Origin: Paracoccus contaminans
GTDB taxonomy: Bacteria; Pseudomonadota; Alphaproteobacteria; Rhodobacterales; Rhodobacteraceae
Direction of reading: 5' to 3'
NCBI RefSeq assembly: GCF_002105555.1
Contig: NZ_CP020612.1
Coordinates: forward strand, 2,286,001-2,350,000
DNA: 64,000 nucleotides
The notes under the pieces are model-generated. The model was not told the DNA's origin, ran no database searches, and saw nothing but the letters and a program-made list of their open reading frames with translations. A program made the position numbers and the translations under genes. Of the stretch, positions 50,949 to 61,657 are shown one piece after another (positions within the stretch are counted from its first letter, which is position 1; every line of letters begins with the position of its first letter).

Positions 50949-52268
50949 ATGCCGATCCAGATCCTGGACAACGTCTCGCGCCGCCTGTTTGACGGGGTTG
51001 GGTCCGTCTATGTGCGCGGCGTGCGCATCGCCGTGCTGTCAGGCGACGGCCGTGTCATCGTGCCGGGCGCGGATGAGCCTGCGCCCGCCAACACCCCCCC
51101 CGTCCTGGCCGTCATCCCGGCGCTGAGCGCCGAGGTCGGCAAGCCCTTCTCGTTCACCGCGGCAGGCTCTGACGCCGAGGGGCCGCTGGTCTGGGCCTGG
51201 AGCGGCCTTCCGGCGGGCATCGCTGCCGACGGGCCCCTCATCAGCGGCACGCCTGAGGAGGCCGGGACAGCGACCGTCACGGTAACGCTGACCGATGGGG
51301 GCGGGCTCAGCGTCTCGCGCAGCGCGGCGATGACCGTGGCCGCGGCGGCCGGTATTGCCCCGGTTGTCACCGCCGCCCCCACAATTACCGGCGACGCGGT
51401 GGCCGGCAGCCTGCTGACGGTGGACATCGGCACCGCCAGCGGCACCCCGGCCCCGACCGCCACGATCCAGTGGTGGCGGGACGGCACCGATATCGCAGGG
51501 GCAACAGGGCAAACCCTTAGGCTGGCCGCCGCGGATGCCGGCCAGGCGATCACCGCACGGGTGACCTGGACCAACAGCGCGGGCGCCGCGACGGCCGATT
51601 CAAACCCGATCAACGCCGCGGCGGCACCCTCGCTGAACTATGATGCAGGTGCGCTGATCTATTATGAAAAAGGCATGCCGGTGCTGGGTTCGGCCAGCGC
51701 CGTCACGGGTGTCGCGATGCGCGGCACCGGCGCCATCACCATGACGGCTACTGGGACCGGGGCAGATATTGCCAGCGGGCCGGGCGGGCTGGCCTTTTTG
51801 GCCGGTAAGTCGCTGGCCAGATCGGGCCTTGCCAACCTGCCGATGGGCGACGGCATTTTTGCGGTGGTCCGGGTGACGCTGAACGCGCCCCCCGCATCGG
51901 GCACCCAGGACATTCTGAGCGGCAGCGGGAAATACCCCCGCATCCTGTCACTTTCGCCCGGAACGGCGCTGGTCGTGCAGGCGGTCGGGGACAACGCGAC
52001 CAATGTCGCGGCCGGCCCGCTGACCTATCCCGCCAGCCTGGTCGTCGGGGGCGAGATGGACGATGTCGCCAACACCCTGCGCACGCTGACCCTGGACGGA
52101 TCGGTCACCACGACGCCGATCGCCCTCACCGATCCCAGCGCCACTGCCCTGTCGCTGATGAAGAACGTCAACGGCACGCTTGAGCGGCTGGCCATCGTGG
52201 TTCGACCCGAGGGCAGCGCATGGCCCATGTCCTTTGATGCAGTGGTTGCGGATTTTCGGGCCGCCTGA
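50949..52268 (+). CDS. Ig-like domain surface or spike protein
   Basis: A 439-residue protein. The N-terminal ~50 residues resemble adaptor sequence; residues of about 52-125 are a putative-Ig / cadherin-like repeat (TPPVLAVIPALSAEVGKPFS, SGTPEEAGTATVTVTLTDGG); residues of about 135-215 are a second domain (TIQWWRDGTDIAGATGQTLR); the rest resembles lectin-like phage proteins (FFAVVRVTLN-type segment, SGSGKYPRILSLSPG). There is no signal peptide, which argues for a virion or GTA component rather than an exported adhesin. It is co-operonic with both neighbours. Confidence 0.68.
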   Translation: MPIQILDNVSRRLFDGVGSVYVRGVRIAVLSGDGRVIVPGADEPAPANTPPVLAVIPALSAEVGKPFSFTAAGSDAEGPLVWAWSGLPAGIAADGPLISGTPEEAGTATVTVTLTDGGGLSVSRSAAMTVAAAAGIAPVVTAAPTITGDAVAGSLLTVDIGTASGTPAPTATIQWWRDGTDIAGATGQTLRLAAADAGQAITARVTWTNSAGAATADSNPINAAAAPSLNYDAGALIYYEKGMPVLGSASAVTGVAMRGTGAITMTATGTGADIASGPGGLAFLAGKSLARSGLANLPMGDGIFAVVRVTLNAPPASGTQDILSGSGKYPRILSLSPGTALVVQAVGDNATNVAAGPLTYPASLVVGGEMDDVANTLRTLTLDGSVTTTPIALTDPSATALSLMKNVNGTLERLAIVVRPEGSAWPMSFDAVVADFRAA

Positions 52269-52285
52269 CGGGGCCTGACAATACC

Positions 52286-53527
52286 GTGACCGAAATCGTG
52301 ATGGCGCGCGGGCAGTCGCTGTCGCTGGGCCCGAACATGGGCGCGCTGGCCAGTCCCGCCGGAACGCGGTGGCGCGATGTCTATGACGGGACCGCCTATC
52401 CCAGGGCCGGCTATCTGACGGGGCTTCAGCGCGCGGACGGGCAGGCGATCGCCAGTGTCGCGAACCCGCTGCTGCTGGGCTATGACCGGACGGTGCCGGC
52501 CGCCGCGATCGCGCCGATGGCGGTGCTGACCTCGCTGCCGGTGGGGGCAGTCATCGCGGCGGGGCTGATCCGCGACGGGCTGGCGCAGGAAACGCTGTTC
52601 CAGTTCCATGATGCGGGCGGGCAGTCGATCGAGAATCTCGACAGCGATCCGGCGACGGGCAGCAATGGCACGACCCTGTATGACAATGCCGAATATTGGC
52701 TGGCCGAAGCGGTGCGCCTGCTGCGCGCGGCGGGGCGCGAGCCTGTGGTCCGCCGCATCCATCTGAACCAGGGCGAGGCGGATGTCGCCTGGCCGGCAGG
52801 CAGATGGGCCGCGGCGGCGGGCCTTGCGCTTGACCAGATGACCGAGCAGGTCTTGCGCCTGACCGGGCAGGCGGCCGCCCCGCGCCTGTTTCTGGAACAG
52901 ACGGGCGGATACATGATGAACACCAACATCAACCGCCACCGATGCAAGCTGGATCAGCTGGCCCTGCTGCGGCAGCGCAGCGGCATCCTGACGACGCCCC
53001 TTTATCCCTACAAGGTGGACAATGCCGACGGTAAGGGCGTTCACAAGACCGCCGAGGCCCATCTGGAATTGTGCGAGACGATCCTGTGGGCCATCGCCGA
53101 AACCGCTGCGGGGCGCGACTGGAACATCCTTCCGCCGCTGAGCGCGGCGCGGGCGGGGGACAGCATCATCATCCCGATGACGATGCCCCCCGGCGAGACG
53201 TTGACGCAGGAGCCGGCGGGGAAATATGCCGCCTACGGGGGCGATCCGGCGCATCTGGGGCTTGAGGCCCTGGGCGGGGGCAGCATCGTTTCGGTGGCCC
53301 TGTCGGGGCAGTCGATCACGCTGGCGGTGTCGGGGCCGGTGACGGCCCTGCGCTATGCGATGCAGGAAACGGCGACCGATTACCGCATGCTGACCGATGC
53401 GGCAAAGCAGGGCTATACCGCCCATCGCGGCATGCTGCGGTCAGACCGCACAAGGGCCGTCACGACCGGCGGGCTGGAGCTGACGCTGAAACGCTGGTTG
53501 CCCAGCTTCGAGGTTGCCGTGGCCTGA
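52286..53527 (+). CDS. SGNH-type esterase-like protein of the surface module
   Basis: A 413-residue protein from GTG 52286. The core resembles carbohydrate acetyl-esterases of the SGNH type: ARGQSLSLGPN near the start, RRIHLNQGEADVAWPAG in the middle and DGKGVHKTAEAHLELCE with the likely Asp/His pair. The C-terminal ~110 residues look like a beta-rich accessory domain. Such enzymes on phage or GTA spikes deacetylate capsule or LPS. No signal peptide is present. A GhsB-like role is conceivable; the enzyme family call is moderately secure. Confidence 0.65.
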   Translation: MTEIVMARGQSLSLGPNMGALASPAGTRWRDVYDGTAYPRAGYLTGLQRADGQAIASVANPLLLGYDRTVPAAAIAPMAVLTSLPVGAVIAAGLIRDGLAQETLFQFHDAGGQSIENLDSDPATGSNGTTLYDNAEYWLAEAVRLLRAAGREPVVRRIHLNQGEADVAWPAGRWAAAAGLALDQMTEQVLRLTGQAAAPRLFLEQTGGYMMNTNINRHRCKLDQLALLRQRSGILTTPLYPYKVDNADGKGVHKTAEAHLELCETILWAIAETAAGRDWNILPPLSAARAGDSIIIPMTMPPGETLTQEPAGKYAAYGGDPAHLGLEALGGGSIVSVALSGQSITLAVSGPVTALRYAMQETATDYRMLTDAAKQGYTAHRGMLRSDRTRAVTTGGLELTLKRWLPSFEVAVA

Positions 53528-53534
53528 GGGGCAG

Positions 53535-53559
53535 GGCGCCGGGGGGTGCCCCCGGCGCC
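53535..53559. terminator. Bidirectional terminator between convergent genes
   Basis: A perfect 11-base stem GGCGCCGGGGG / CCCCCGGCGCC with a 3-base loop fills the short gap between the esterase-like gene and the ABC transporter ATPase gene, which end toward each other. Confidence 0.75.
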
Positions 53560-53562
53560 GTC

Positions 53563-54345
53563 TCATACCTCGAAGGCGTTGCGTTCGTGATAGCTGCGCA
53601 GAAAGCTGCGGATGCGTTCATCGGTCGGCGCGCCGAAGATCTGCGATGGCGGGGCGGCGCTGACCAGCTCGCCCCGTTCCATGAAGGCCACCTGGTCGGC
53701 GACATGGGCGGCAAAGCCCATCTCATGCGTGACGACCACCATCGTCATCCCTTCGGTCGCCAGCTGCTTCATCACCGACAGCACCTCGCCCACCAGTTCG
53801 GGGTCGAGCGCGCTGGTCGGCTCGTCGAACAGCATCACCCGGGGCTGCATGGCGATGGCGCGGGCGATGGCGACGCGCTGCTGCTGGCCGCCGGACAGGC
53901 GGCCGGGATGGTTCTGGGTCTTGTCCCCCAGACCAACCTTGTCCAGCGCGGCACGGGCCTGCGCCTGCGCCTCGGCACGGGCCATGCCGCGTACCCGCTC
54001 AAGCCCCTCGGCCACGTTCTGCAGCGCCGTCATGTGGGGCCACAGGTTGAACTGCTGGAACACCATGCCGATGTCGCGCCGCAATTCGCGCAGCCGGCGC
54101 GGCCGCATCCGCCGCCCGCCGGGCGTTTCATAGCCGATCAGCTGCTCGTCCAGCCGGATCTCGCCCGAGTCATATTCCTCGAGAAAGTTGATGCAACGCA
54201 GCAGCGTGGACTTGCCCGAACCGGACGGTCCGATCAGGCAGGTGACCTTGCCCGGCGGCACATGCAGGTTGACGTTCCGCAGCGCCTGGAAGGGGCCGTA
54301 GAACTTGTTGACATTGCGGATTTCAACCGATGCTGCCTGAGCCAT
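53563..54345 (-). CDS. Amino-acid ABC transporter ATP-binding protein
   Basis: A 260-residue ATPase of the polar amino-acid uptake family (HisP/GlnQ type). Walker A is [11 protein letters not shown], the signature [16 protein letters not shown], and Walker [14 protein letters not shown], with the H-loop in VVTHEMGFA. It is the last gene of the transporter operon, overlapping or adjoining the permease gene (two-base gap). It probably powers histidine or related amino-acid import given the hut genes upstream. Confidence 0.94.
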   Translation of the reverse strand: MAQAASVEIRNVNKFYGPFQALRNVNLHVPPGKVTCLIGPSGSGKSTLLRCINFLEEYDSGEIRLDEQLIGYETPGGRRMRPRRLRELRRDIGMVFQQFNLWPHMTALQNVAEGLERVRGMARAEAQAQARAALDKVGLGDKTQNHPGRLSGGQQQRVAIARAIAMQPRVMLFDEPTSALDPELVGEVLSVMKQLATEGMTMVVVTHEMGFAAHVADQVAFMERGELVSAAPPSQIFGAPTDERIRSFLRSYHERNAFEV

Positions 54346-54346
54346 C

Positions 54347-55006
54347 TCAAGCCCTTTCCAGATGCCGTGTCACACGGGATTCCAGCCGCCGGCCCAGGCG
54401 CGAGATCGCCTCGACCAGGCCCCAGAAGAACAGGGCGAGCACGGCGTTCGCCTCGAGATAGCGGAAGGTTTCGGTGGACATCCGCTGAACCTGATACATC
54501 AGCTCGGGCACGGTGATGATCGACAGGATGACCGTTTCCTTGGTCAGGATGATCGAGAAGTTGACCAGTGCCGGCAGCGCCGACACCAGTGCCAGCGGCA
54601 ACAGGATGCGCAGGGCGATGGCCGGTTCGGCCATGCCGATGGCGCGCGCTGCCTCGATCTGGCCATGGGGAACGGCCTTGAAGCCCGAGCGGAAGATTTC
54701 CGCGAAATAGGGGCTGCCATACAGCGTCAGCCCCAGCAGGCCCGCAGGCAGCGCGTCCAGCCGCAGCCCCACCAGCGGCCCGCCGTAATACAGCACGAAG
54801 AGCTGGACCAGAAACGGCGTGCCGCGGATGACCTCGACATAGGCCCGGATGATCCAGGACAGCCAGCGCGGCCCATAGCGCACCGCCAACGCGAGCATCA
54901 GCCCCAGCAGCATGCCGAGGGCGGTGCCGGCCAGCCAGCAGAACACCGTGACACCGAAGCCGCGCAGCAGCATCGGCCCGTATTGTTGAAGGATGTCCAG
55001 CGCCAT
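54347..55006 (-). CDS. Amino-acid ABC transporter permease (second)
   Basis: A 219-residue inner-membrane permease with five likely helices and the coupling EAA-type loop ([20 protein letters not shown]). [15 protein letters not shown] is the conserved HisM/GlnP-type motif. Its ATG shares bases with the stop of the other permease gene, so the two are coupled and probably form a heterodimer. Confidence 0.92.
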   Translation of the reverse strand: MALDILQQYGPMLLRGFGVTVFCWLAGTALGMLLGLMLALAVRYGPRWLSWIIRAYVEVIRGTPFLVQLFVLYYGGPLVGLRLDALPAGLLGLTLYGSPYFAEIFRSGFKAVPHGQIEAARAIGMAEPAIALRILLPLALVSALPALVNFSIILTKETVILSIITVPELMYQVQRMSTETFRYLEANAVLALFFWGLVEAISRLGRRLESRVTRHLERA

Positions 55007-55671
55007 CAGATCGCCGCCCTGTATTCCAGCCAGCGGCCGAGCGCCGCAAGGCAGAGGTTGATCGCCAGATAGAGGCAGGCGGCGGCCAGATAGACCTCGA
55101 GCGGGCGGAAGGTCGTGGCGGCCTGCGCCTGGCTCGCGCGGGTCAGTTCCAGGATGCCCACGACCGACACCAGCGAGGATGCCTTGACCAGCAGGATCAG
55201 TTCGTTGACCAGCGCCGGCAGGGACATCGCCACGGCCTGCGGCAGGATGATGCGGGTCCAGATCGTGCGGGGGGCCATGCCGATCGCCTGCGCGGCCTCC
55301 GCCTGGCCGGGGGGCATGGCGCCGATCGCCCCGCGCCAGATTTCCGAGATATAGGCGCTGGCGCAGATGCCGACCGTCACCACCGCGGCCACCAGCGGCG
55401 GCACGTCCACCCCCACCACCGGCAGCAGATAGAACATCAGCAGCAGTTGCACCAGCAGCGGCACCCCGCGCAGAAAGCTGACCCAGACGGCGGCGGCCCG
55501 CCGCGCGAGGGACGAGCCCGACAGCCGCATGGCGCAGACCGCGACGCCGATCACCAGCCCCAGCGCGATGCCCAGCCCGGACACCAGCAGCGTATATCGC
55601 GCCGCCCAGGCAAGCGGCACGAAAGCGTCAAGAAAGGTGTGGACCGAGAACATCAGGCGTCGGGCTTTCAT
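55006..55671 (-). CDS. Amino-acid ABC transporter permease (first)
   Basis: A 221-residue permease (HisQ-type) with FLRGVPLLVQLLLMFYLLPV and the EAA loop GAIGAMPPGQAEAAQAIGMA. I use ATG 55671; a TTG 15 bases upstream would add five residues. It lies 39 bases after the binding-protein gene in the same operon. Confidence 0.92.
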   Translation of the reverse strand: MKARRLMFSVHTFLDAFVPLAWAARYTLLVSGLGIALGLVIGVAVCAMRLSGSSLARRAAAVWVSFLRGVPLLVQLLLMFYLLPVVGVDVPPLVAAVVTVGICASAYISEIWRGAIGAMPPGQAEAAQAIGMAPRTIWTRIILPQAVAMSLPALVNELILLVKASSLVSVVGILELTRASQAQAATTFRPLEVYLAAACLYLAINLCLAALGRWLEYRAAI

Positions 55672-55710
55672 GAAAATGCCGGGCAAGGCGATCCCTGCCC
55701 GGCAGGGCGG

Positions 55711-56532
55711 TCAGTTGACGACGGGCTTGAGCGGCAGTTCGGTATAGCTGCCCAGCCATTTTTCCTGGATCGCCTTGACGCGGCCATCGGCGGTCATCTT
55801 GGCGATGGCGTCCTCGATCGCCTTGCGGAAGCTTTCCGAATTGTCGTCCTTGCGCAGCACCCAGGCAAAATAGGACGGCTTGCCGAATTGCGCCGGCTCG
55901 AACAGGGCAAAGGTTTCGGGCCGGTTCTTGACCAGGTAGGTCAGGTTGGGCAGCGAGCCTGCCACCGCGTCCAGCCGCCCCGCGGCGAGATCGGCATAGG
56001 CTTCGTCGGTGGTGCCGTATTCCTTGACCGTCACGCCGCCCAGCGACTCGCCATAGGCCTGCAGCTGCTTGAACTGCGCGGTGCCCTGCTGAACGCCGAC
56101 CGTCTTGCCCTTGATGTCCTCGGGCTTGGTCAGTTCCTTGTTCGACGCGGCCTTGACCAGCGACACCGTCGCATCGGCGATCGGCGGGGTAAAGGTATAG
56201 CGTTCCAGCCGCTCGGCCGTGACGGTCACGGGGGCGATGACGATGTCGAACTTGCCGACCTCGAGCCCCGGCAGCTCGGCCGTCCAGGGGATGTCCTGAT
56301 AGACGGGCTGGACGCCGATTTCCTTGGCGACCTCGTCGAACAGATCCTTGGTCATCCCTTCATAGGTGCCGTTGTTCAGCATGTCGAAGGGGGTGTAGTG
56401 CATGTCCGTCGCGGTGGTGATCTTGCCGGCCGCCTTGATGTCGGCAAGCTGGTCGGCCAGCGCGCCGCTGGCGACGGCGGCCAGCGCGGCTGCGCCCAGA
56501 AGGGCGGCGCGAAGGGTGGTGCGGATGGTCAT
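55711..56532 (-). CDS. Amino-acid ABC transporter periplasmic binding protein
   Basis: A 273-residue class-3 solute-binding protein. The signal peptide is residues 1-26 (RTTLRAALLGAAALAAVASG, cut at ALA-DQ). The mature part has TDMHYTPFDMLNNGTYEGMT, DIVIAPVTVTAERLERYTFT and GKTVGVQQGTAQFKQL. The family transports polar amino acids. It follows hutD after 106 bases on the same strand, which suggests a histidine or urocanate-linked substrate. Confidence 0.93.
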   Translation of the reverse strand: MTIRTTLRAALLGAAALAAVASGALADQLADIKAAGKITTATDMHYTPFDMLNNGTYEGMTKDLFDEVAKEIGVQPVYQDIPWTAELPGLEVGKFDIVIAPVTVTAERLERYTFTPPIADATVSLVKAASNKELTKPEDIKGKTVGVQQGTAQFKQLQAYGESLGGVTVKEYGTTDEAYADLAAGRLDAVAGSLPNLTYLVKNRPETFALFEPAQFGKPSYFAWVLRKDDNSESFRKAIEDAIAKMTADGRVKAIQEKWLGSYTELPLKPVVN

Positions 56533-56638
56533 GATGTCCTCTCCTGTCAGGGGCGGTGTCTGATCCGGCGACCGTGCCCCGCAGCCGCCGGTGATGACCC
56601 GCGCCGAGATTAGCGGCGGCGCGGCGGGAATCCAGCCG

Positions 56639-57178
56639 TCATGTCCTGTCCGCGGGGAACAGCATCACAGCCAGCATCGTTGCATCCGATTGCGGCATCT
56701 CGTCCGGCTCGATGAGCAGCGTGTCACCAAGGCTGATGGCCTGCCCGCCCGCCATGCCGTTCGTCAGCGCGACCAGCGCCGCCGTGCCCGCAGGGATCGG
56801 CGCGCCGGGCGGCAGCAGCCGCACGGCATGGGACAGCGCCGCCCGCCGGGTCATCACGTTCAGGTCGGTGACGGGCCCGCCGCGCAGCCGCGCCGCGACC
56901 GGCGCCTCGCCGGGAAAGGCCAGCGGGCGCAGGGCAGGCAGGTCCACCGCGCCCGCCCCGAAATCAAGGGCCAGGCCGTCGCCCTCGATCACGGTCAGCG
57001 TCCGGTCGATCCCCGGAAAGGCCGAGAACGGCCCGTCGGAGGCAATCTCGGCCATGCTGAGGCGCCAGTCGAAATCCTCCAGCCCCGCACCCGGCGGATG
57101 GGCCGCGATTTCCCGCGTGACGCCGCCGCCGTTCTTCCACGGCTGCGGCACCAGATCGGCCCGTCGGACCAGTTTCAC
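56639..57178 (-). CDS. hutD: HutD family protein
   Basis: A 179-residue HutD cupin-like protein, thought to tune hut expression or metabolite levels. [20 protein letters not shown] and REIA are the N-terminal signature, with [20 protein letters not shown] following. The start is GTG 57178, which overlaps the hutU stop (GTGA); a longer frame into hutU is rejected. It is co-translated with hutU. Confidence 0.9.
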   Translation of the reverse strand: MKLVRRADLVPQPWKNGGGVTREIAAHPPGAGLEDFDWRLSMAEIASDGPFSAFPGIDRTLTVIEGDGLALDFGAGAVDLPALRPLAFPGEAPVAARLRGGPVTDLNVMTRRAALSHAVRLLPPGAPIPAGTAALVALTNGMAGGQAISLGDTLLIEPDEMPQSDATMLAVMLFPADRT

Positions 57179-58857
57179 TTGAGGATGCCCGGCAGGTTCA
57201 GCCCATGCTCGCGCGCGCAATCAAGCGCGATGTCATAGCCCGCATCGGCATGGCGCATGACGCCCGTCGCCGGGTCGTTCCACAGCACGCGGGCAATGCG
57301 GCGATCGGCATCCTCGGATCCGTCGCAGCAGATCACCATGCCGGAATGCTGGCTGAACCCCATGCCGACCCCGCCGCCATGATGCAGCGACACCCAGGTC
57401 GCGCCCGAGGCGGTGTTCAGCAGCGCGTTCAGCAGCGGCCAGTCGGACACGGCATCGCTGCCGTCCTTCATGGCTTCGGTCTCGCGGTTCGGGGATGCCA
57501 CCGAGCCGCTGTCCAGATGGTCGCGGCCGATGACGACCGGGGCCTTCAACTCGCCATTGCGCACCATCTCGTTGATCGCCAGCCCGGCGCGGTGCCGGTC
57601 GCCGAGGCCGATCCACATGATCCGCGCCGGCAGGCCCTGGAAGGCGATGCGGTCGGCGGCCATGTCCAGCCAGCGGTGCAGGTGCGCGTTCTCGGGGAAC
57701 AGCTCCTTCATGCGGCGGTCGGTCTTGTAGATGTCCTCGGGGTCGCCCGACAGCGCGGCCCAGCGGAACGGGCCGATGCCGCGGCAGAACAGCGGGCGGA
57801 TATAGGCGGGGACGAAGCCGGGGAAGGCAAAGGCGTTTTCCAGCCCCTCATCCAGCGCGACCTGGCGGATGTTGTTGCCGTAATCCAGCGTCGGCACGCC
57901 GGCGTTCCAGAAATCGACCATCGCCGCGACATGATCCTTCATCGAGGCGCGGGCGGCGGCCTCGACCGCCTTGGGATCGGTTTCCTGCCTGGCGCGCCAT
58001 TCGGCGACCGTCCAGCCCTTGGGCAGATAGCCGTGCAGCGGGTCATGGGCGCTGGTCTGGTCGGTGACCATGTCCGGGCGCGGCCCGCCCGCCTTCATGC
58101 GCCGCACCAGTTCGGGGAACACCTCGGCCGCGTTGCCGATCAGCGCGACCGATTTTGCCTCGCCTGCCTTGGTCCACTGGTCGATCATCGCCAGCGCCTC
58201 GTCGAGGCTGTGGGCTTTCGCGTCGCAATAGCGGGTGCGGATGCGGAAATCGGCGCGGGTTTCGTCGCATTCGACGGCCAGGCAGCAGGCCCCGGCCATC
58301 ACGGCGGCCAGCGGCTGCGCGCCGCCCATCCCGCCAAGCCCCGCCGTCAGGATCCAGCGGCCCTTGAGGTTGCCGTCGTAATGCTGGCGCCCGGCTTCGG
58401 CAAAGGTCTCATAGGTGCCCTGAACGATGCCTTGCGTGCCGATATAGATCCACGATCCGGCGGTCATCTGGCCATACATCGCCAGACCGCGCTTATCGAG
58501 TTCGTTGAAATGGTCCCAGGTGGCCCAGTGGGGCACGAGGTTGGAGTTGGCGATCAGCACACGGGGCGCGTCCTTGTGCGTCTGGAACACGCCCACCGGC
58601 TTGCCCGACTGGACCAGCAGGGTCTGATCATCCTCAAGCGCGCGCAGGGATGCGACGATCTGGTCGAAATCGTCCCAGGTCCGGGCGGCGCGGCCGATGC
58701 CGCCATAGACGACCAGCTCGTGCGGGTTTTCGGCCACGTCGGGATGCAGGTTGTTCATCAGCATCCGCAAGGGCGCCTCGGTCAGCCAGCTTTTCGCCGT
58801 CAGCTCGGTCCCGGTGGCGGGGAAAACGTCGCGGGTGTTGTGGCGCGGGTTGTTCAT
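57175..58857 (-). CDS. hutU: Urocanate hydratase
   Basis: A 560-residue urocanase, which hydrates urocanate to imidazolone propionate using NAD+ as electrophile. Family blocks include [44 protein letters not shown] (NAD site), [15 protein letters not shown] and [14 protein letters not shown] C-terminal sequence. I use ATG 58857 since GGAGG stands five bases before it; ATG 58860 is too close. It ends in an overlap with hutD and begins ten bases after hutH. Confidence 0.96.
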   Translation of the reverse strand: MNNPRHNTRDVFPATGTELTAKSWLTEAPLRMLMNNLHPDVAENPHELVVYGGIGRAARTWDDFDQIVASLRALEDDQTLLVQSGKPVGVFQTHKDAPRVLIANSNLVPHWATWDHFNELDKRGLAMYGQMTAGSWIYIGTQGIVQGTYETFAEAGRQHYDGNLKGRWILTAGLGGMGGAQPLAAVMAGACCLAVECDETRADFRIRTRYCDAKAHSLDEALAMIDQWTKAGEAKSVALIGNAAEVFPELVRRMKAGGPRPDMVTDQTSAHDPLHGYLPKGWTVAEWRARQETDPKAVEAAARASMKDHVAAMVDFWNAGVPTLDYGNNIRQVALDEGLENAFAFPGFVPAYIRPLFCRGIGPFRWAALSGDPEDIYKTDRRMKELFPENAHLHRWLDMAADRIAFQGLPARIMWIGLGDRHRAGLAINEMVRNGELKAPVVIGRDHLDSGSVASPNRETEAMKDGSDAVSDWPLLNALLNTASGATWVSLHHGGGVGMGFSQHSGMVICCDGSEDADRRIARVLWNDPATGVMRHADAGYDIALDCAREHGLNLPGILK

Positions 58858-58867
58858 CATCGCCTCC

Positions 58868-60400
58868 TCAATGGCTGTCCAGGGTGACGCCCGCCGCGCG
58901 GGCAAGGGTGCCGTCCGCGACCAGGGCGGCGGCGGCGGTCAGGTCGGGGGCGAGGTAGCGGTCCTGCCCCATCGCCGACACCACGGTCCGCAGCGCGGCG
59001 ATCGCGGCCGCCAGCGGGGCCGAGGTTTCCAGCGGCGCGCGGAAGGCGACGCCCTGCGCGGCGCAGATCGCCTCGACCCCCACGATCACGTCAAGGTTGT
59101 CGGCCATCCGCCCAAGCCGCCGCGCGCCATGCGCGGCCATGCTGACGTGATCTTCCTGGTTGGCGCTGGTCGGGGTGCTGTCGGTGCTGCACGGCGTCGC
59201 CAGGAACTTGTTCTCGCTCATCAGCGCCGCGGTTGTCACCTCGGCGATCATCAGGCCGCTGTTCAGGCCCGGCTCGGGCGTCAGGAAGGGCGGCAGGCCA
59301 AAGTTCAGCGCCGGGTCAACCATCATGGCAACGCGGCGCTGGGCGATGGCGCCGATCTCGGCCATGGCCAGCGCGATCTGGTCGGCGGCGAAGGCCACCG
59401 GCTCGGCATGGAAATTGCCGCCCGAGACGATGCTGCCGTCCGACAGGACCAGCGGGTTGTCGGTGACGGCGTTCGCCTCGATCAGCAGGGTGCGGGCGGC
59501 ATGTCCCAGCACGTCCAGCGCCGCGCCCGTCACCTGCGGTTGGCAGCGGATGCAGTAGGGGTCCTGCACGCGGGCATCGCCCTCGCGGTGGCTTTCGCGG
59601 ATCTGGCTGCCGGCCATCAGGCGGCGCGCCTCGGCCGCCACCGCGATCTGGCCGGGCTGGCCGCGCAGGGTGTGGATTTCCTCGGCAAAGGGGGCGGTGC
59701 TGCCCATGATCGCGTCGGTGGACATGGCCCCGGTGACGACCGCCGCGCGGGCGGCGGCGAATGCCCGGAACAGGCCGATCAGCGCAAAGGCGGTGGAAAA
59801 CTGCGTACCGTTGATGAGGGCCAGACCCTCCTTGGCGCCCAGCGTCACGGGGGCGAGGCCGGCGGCGGCCAGCGCCTCGGCGCCGCGCATGCGGCGGCCA
59901 TCGTGGAGCGCCTCGCCCTCGCCCATCATCACGGCGGCCATATGGGCCAGCGGCGCCAGATCACCCGATGCGCCGACGCTGCCCTGCGCGGGGATCAGCG
60001 GGGTCACGCCGCGCTCAAGCATCGCCTCGATCTGGCGGACGATCACCGGCCGCACGCCCGAGGCGCCGCGGCCGAGGCTGAGCAGCTTGAGTGCCATCAT
60101 CAGCCGCACGGCATTGCCCTCGCAGGGCTCGCCCACGCCGCAGCAATGCGACAGGATCAGGTTGCGTTGCAGTGTCGCGGTGTCCTCGGGGGCGATGCGG
60201 ACCGAGGCGAGTTTGCCAAAGCCCGTGTTCACCCCGTAGACCGCCGCATCCCCGGCGGCGGCGGCGGCGATGCGCGCGGCGGATGCCTCGATCCCCGGCA
60301 TGGCGGCAGGGTCCAGCCGCACGGGCAGGCCTTCGCGCCAGATCCGTTCCAGTTCGGCCAGCGTTGCGTGGCCCGGTGTCAGGGTCAGGGTCTCAGGCAA
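58868..60400 (-). CDS. hutH: Histidine ammonia-lyase
   Basis: A 510-residue histidase that deaminates histidine to urocanate. The MIO-forming Ala-Ser-Gly is in [36 protein letters not shown]-like [14 protein letters not shown] and [20 protein letters not shown] are further signatures. The likely start is TTG 60400, six bases after GGAGG, inside the hutI stop region; an upstream ATG-like extension overlaps hutI and is rejected. It overlaps hutI by eight bases, so hutI-hutH translation is coupled. Confidence 0.95.
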   Translation of the reverse strand: MPETLTLTPGHATLAELERIWREGLPVRLDPAAMPGIEASAARIAAAAAGDAAVYGVNTGFGKLASVRIAPEDTATLQRNLILSHCCGVGEPCEGNAVRLMMALKLLSLGRGASGVRPVIVRQIEAMLERGVTPLIPAQGSVGASGDLAPLAHMAAVMMGEGEALHDGRRMRGAEALAAAGLAPVTLGAKEGLALINGTQFSTAFALIGLFRAFAAARAAVVTGAMSTDAIMGSTAPFAEEIHTLRGQPGQIAVAAEARRLMAGSQIRESHREGDARVQDPYCIRCQPQVTGAALDVLGHAARTLLIEANAVTDNPLVLSDGSIVSGGNFHAEPVAFAADQIALAMAEIGAIAQRRVAMMVDPALNFGLPPFLTPEPGLNSGLMIAEVTTAALMSENKFLATPCSTDSTPTSANQEDHVSMAAHGARRLGRMADNLDVIVGVEAICAAQGVAFRAPLETSAPLAAAIAALRTVVSAMGQDRYLAPDLTAAAALVADGTLARAAGVTLDSH

Positions 60401-61577
60401 GATCGCCTCCGATGATGCGGGCGTGAAGGGGGTTGTAGCCGATGCGATAGGCCAGTTCCGCCGGATGGGCGATGTCCCACACCGCCAGATCGGCCAGCAT
60501 GCCGGGCGCGATGCGGCCCCGGTCGGACAGGCCCAGCGCACGGGCGGCGTTGGCGGTGACGCCGGCCAGACATTCCGCCGGGGTCAGGCGGAACAGCGTC
60601 GCGCCCATGTTCATCGCCAGCAGGATCGAGGTCAGCGGCGAGGTGCCTGGGTTGCAGTCGGTCGCCAGCGCGATCGGAACGCCGGCATCGCGCAGGCCCT
60701 GCACGGGCGGCATCCGCGTCTCGCGCAGCGCATAGAAGGCGCCGGGCAGCAGGACGGCGACGGTGCCCGCACCCGCCATCGCGGCGATCCCGTCAGCCCC
60801 CAGCCATTCCAGATGATCGGCCGAGATCGCGCCGTGCCGCGCCGCCATCGCCGCGCCGCCCAGATCCGAGAGCTGTTCGGCATGCAGCTTGACCGGCAGG
60901 CCCAGCGCCGCGGCGCGATCGAAGATGCGCTCCATCTCCTCGGGCGAAAAGGCGATCCCCTCGCAGAAACCGTCCACGGCATCGACCAGCCCTTCGGCAT
61001 GGGCGGCCTCCATCCCGGCGATCACGACGTGATCGATATAGCCGGCGCGGTCGTCCCGGTATTCGGGGGGCAGGGCATGGGCGGCAAGCCAGGTGGTGAC
61101 GATGCGCAGCGGGCGTTCCTGCCCGATGCGGCGGGCAACGCGCAGCATCCGCAGCTCGGTTTCGAGATCGAGCCCATAGCCCGACTTGATCTCGACCGTC
61201 GTCACGCCCTCGGCGATCAGGTGGTCGGCGCGCCGCAGGGCTGCGGCCAGCAGCGCCCCTTCGTCCGCGGCGCGGGTCGCGCGGACGGTGGACAGGATGC
61301 CGCCGCCGGCGCGGGCGATCTCCTCATAGCTGGCGCCGTTCAGGCGCATGTCGAATTCGCGCGCGCGGTCGCCGCCAAAGACCAGATGGGTATGGCAGTC
61401 GATCAGGCCTGCCGTCACCAGCCGCCCGCCCATGGAGCGCCGCTGCCCGCCCGGCGGCAGGTCGGCCGCGGGGCCGGCAAAGGCGATCCGGCCGCCCTCG
61501 ATCGCAATGGCGGCATCCCCGGTCAGCGCAAAGCCGTCCGGTCCTGCCTCCGCCAGCGTGACATCGGTGAGAATCAT
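60393..61577 (-). CDS. hutI: Imidazolonepropionase
   Basis: A 394-residue amidohydrolase that opens imidazolone propionate to formimidoylglutamate. Metal-binding motifs are [13 protein letters not shown] and, later, [13 protein letters not shown] and [14 protein letters not shown] 61577 follows AAGGAG. It is the first gene of the minus-strand hut operon (hutI-hutH-hutU-hutD) and is divergent from hutF with an 80-base shared control region. Confidence 0.95.
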   Translation of the reverse strand: MILTDVTLAEAGPDGFALTGDAAIAIEGGRIAFAGPAADLPPGGQRRSMGGRLVTAGLIDCHTHLVFGGDRAREFDMRLNGASYEEIARAGGGILSTVRATRAADEGALLAAALRRADHLIAEGVTTVEIKSGYGLDLETELRMLRVARRIGQERPLRIVTTWLAAHALPPEYRDDRAGYIDHVVIAGMEAAHAEGLVDAVDGFCEGIAFSPEEMERIFDRAAALGLPVKLHAEQLSDLGGAAMAARHGAISADHLEWLGADGIAAMAGAGTVAVLLPGAFYALRETRMPPVQGLRDAGVPIALATDCNPGTSPLTSILLAMNMGATLFRLTPAECLAGVTANAARALGLSDRGRIAPGMLADLAVWDIAHPAELAYRIGYNPLHARIIGGDLA

Positions 61578-61615
61578 GCGCCGCTCCTTCGCGGGCTTGT
61601 CGCGTTGAAGGGAGC

Positions 61616-61642
61616 GTATTATGCTTACTCATATTCCGTCAA
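61616..61642. promoter_or_regulatory. Divergent hut control region, candidate HutC operator
   Basis: On the minus strand TTGACG (61642-61637) and TAATAC (61621-61616) form a possible promoter with a 15-base spacer. An imperfect dyad ATTATG-N6-CATATT (61618-61635) overlaps it. The 80-base gap between hutI and hutF is the natural place for HutC binding. Confidence 0.4.
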
Positions 61643-61657
61643 GCGAGGTGTGCTGCC

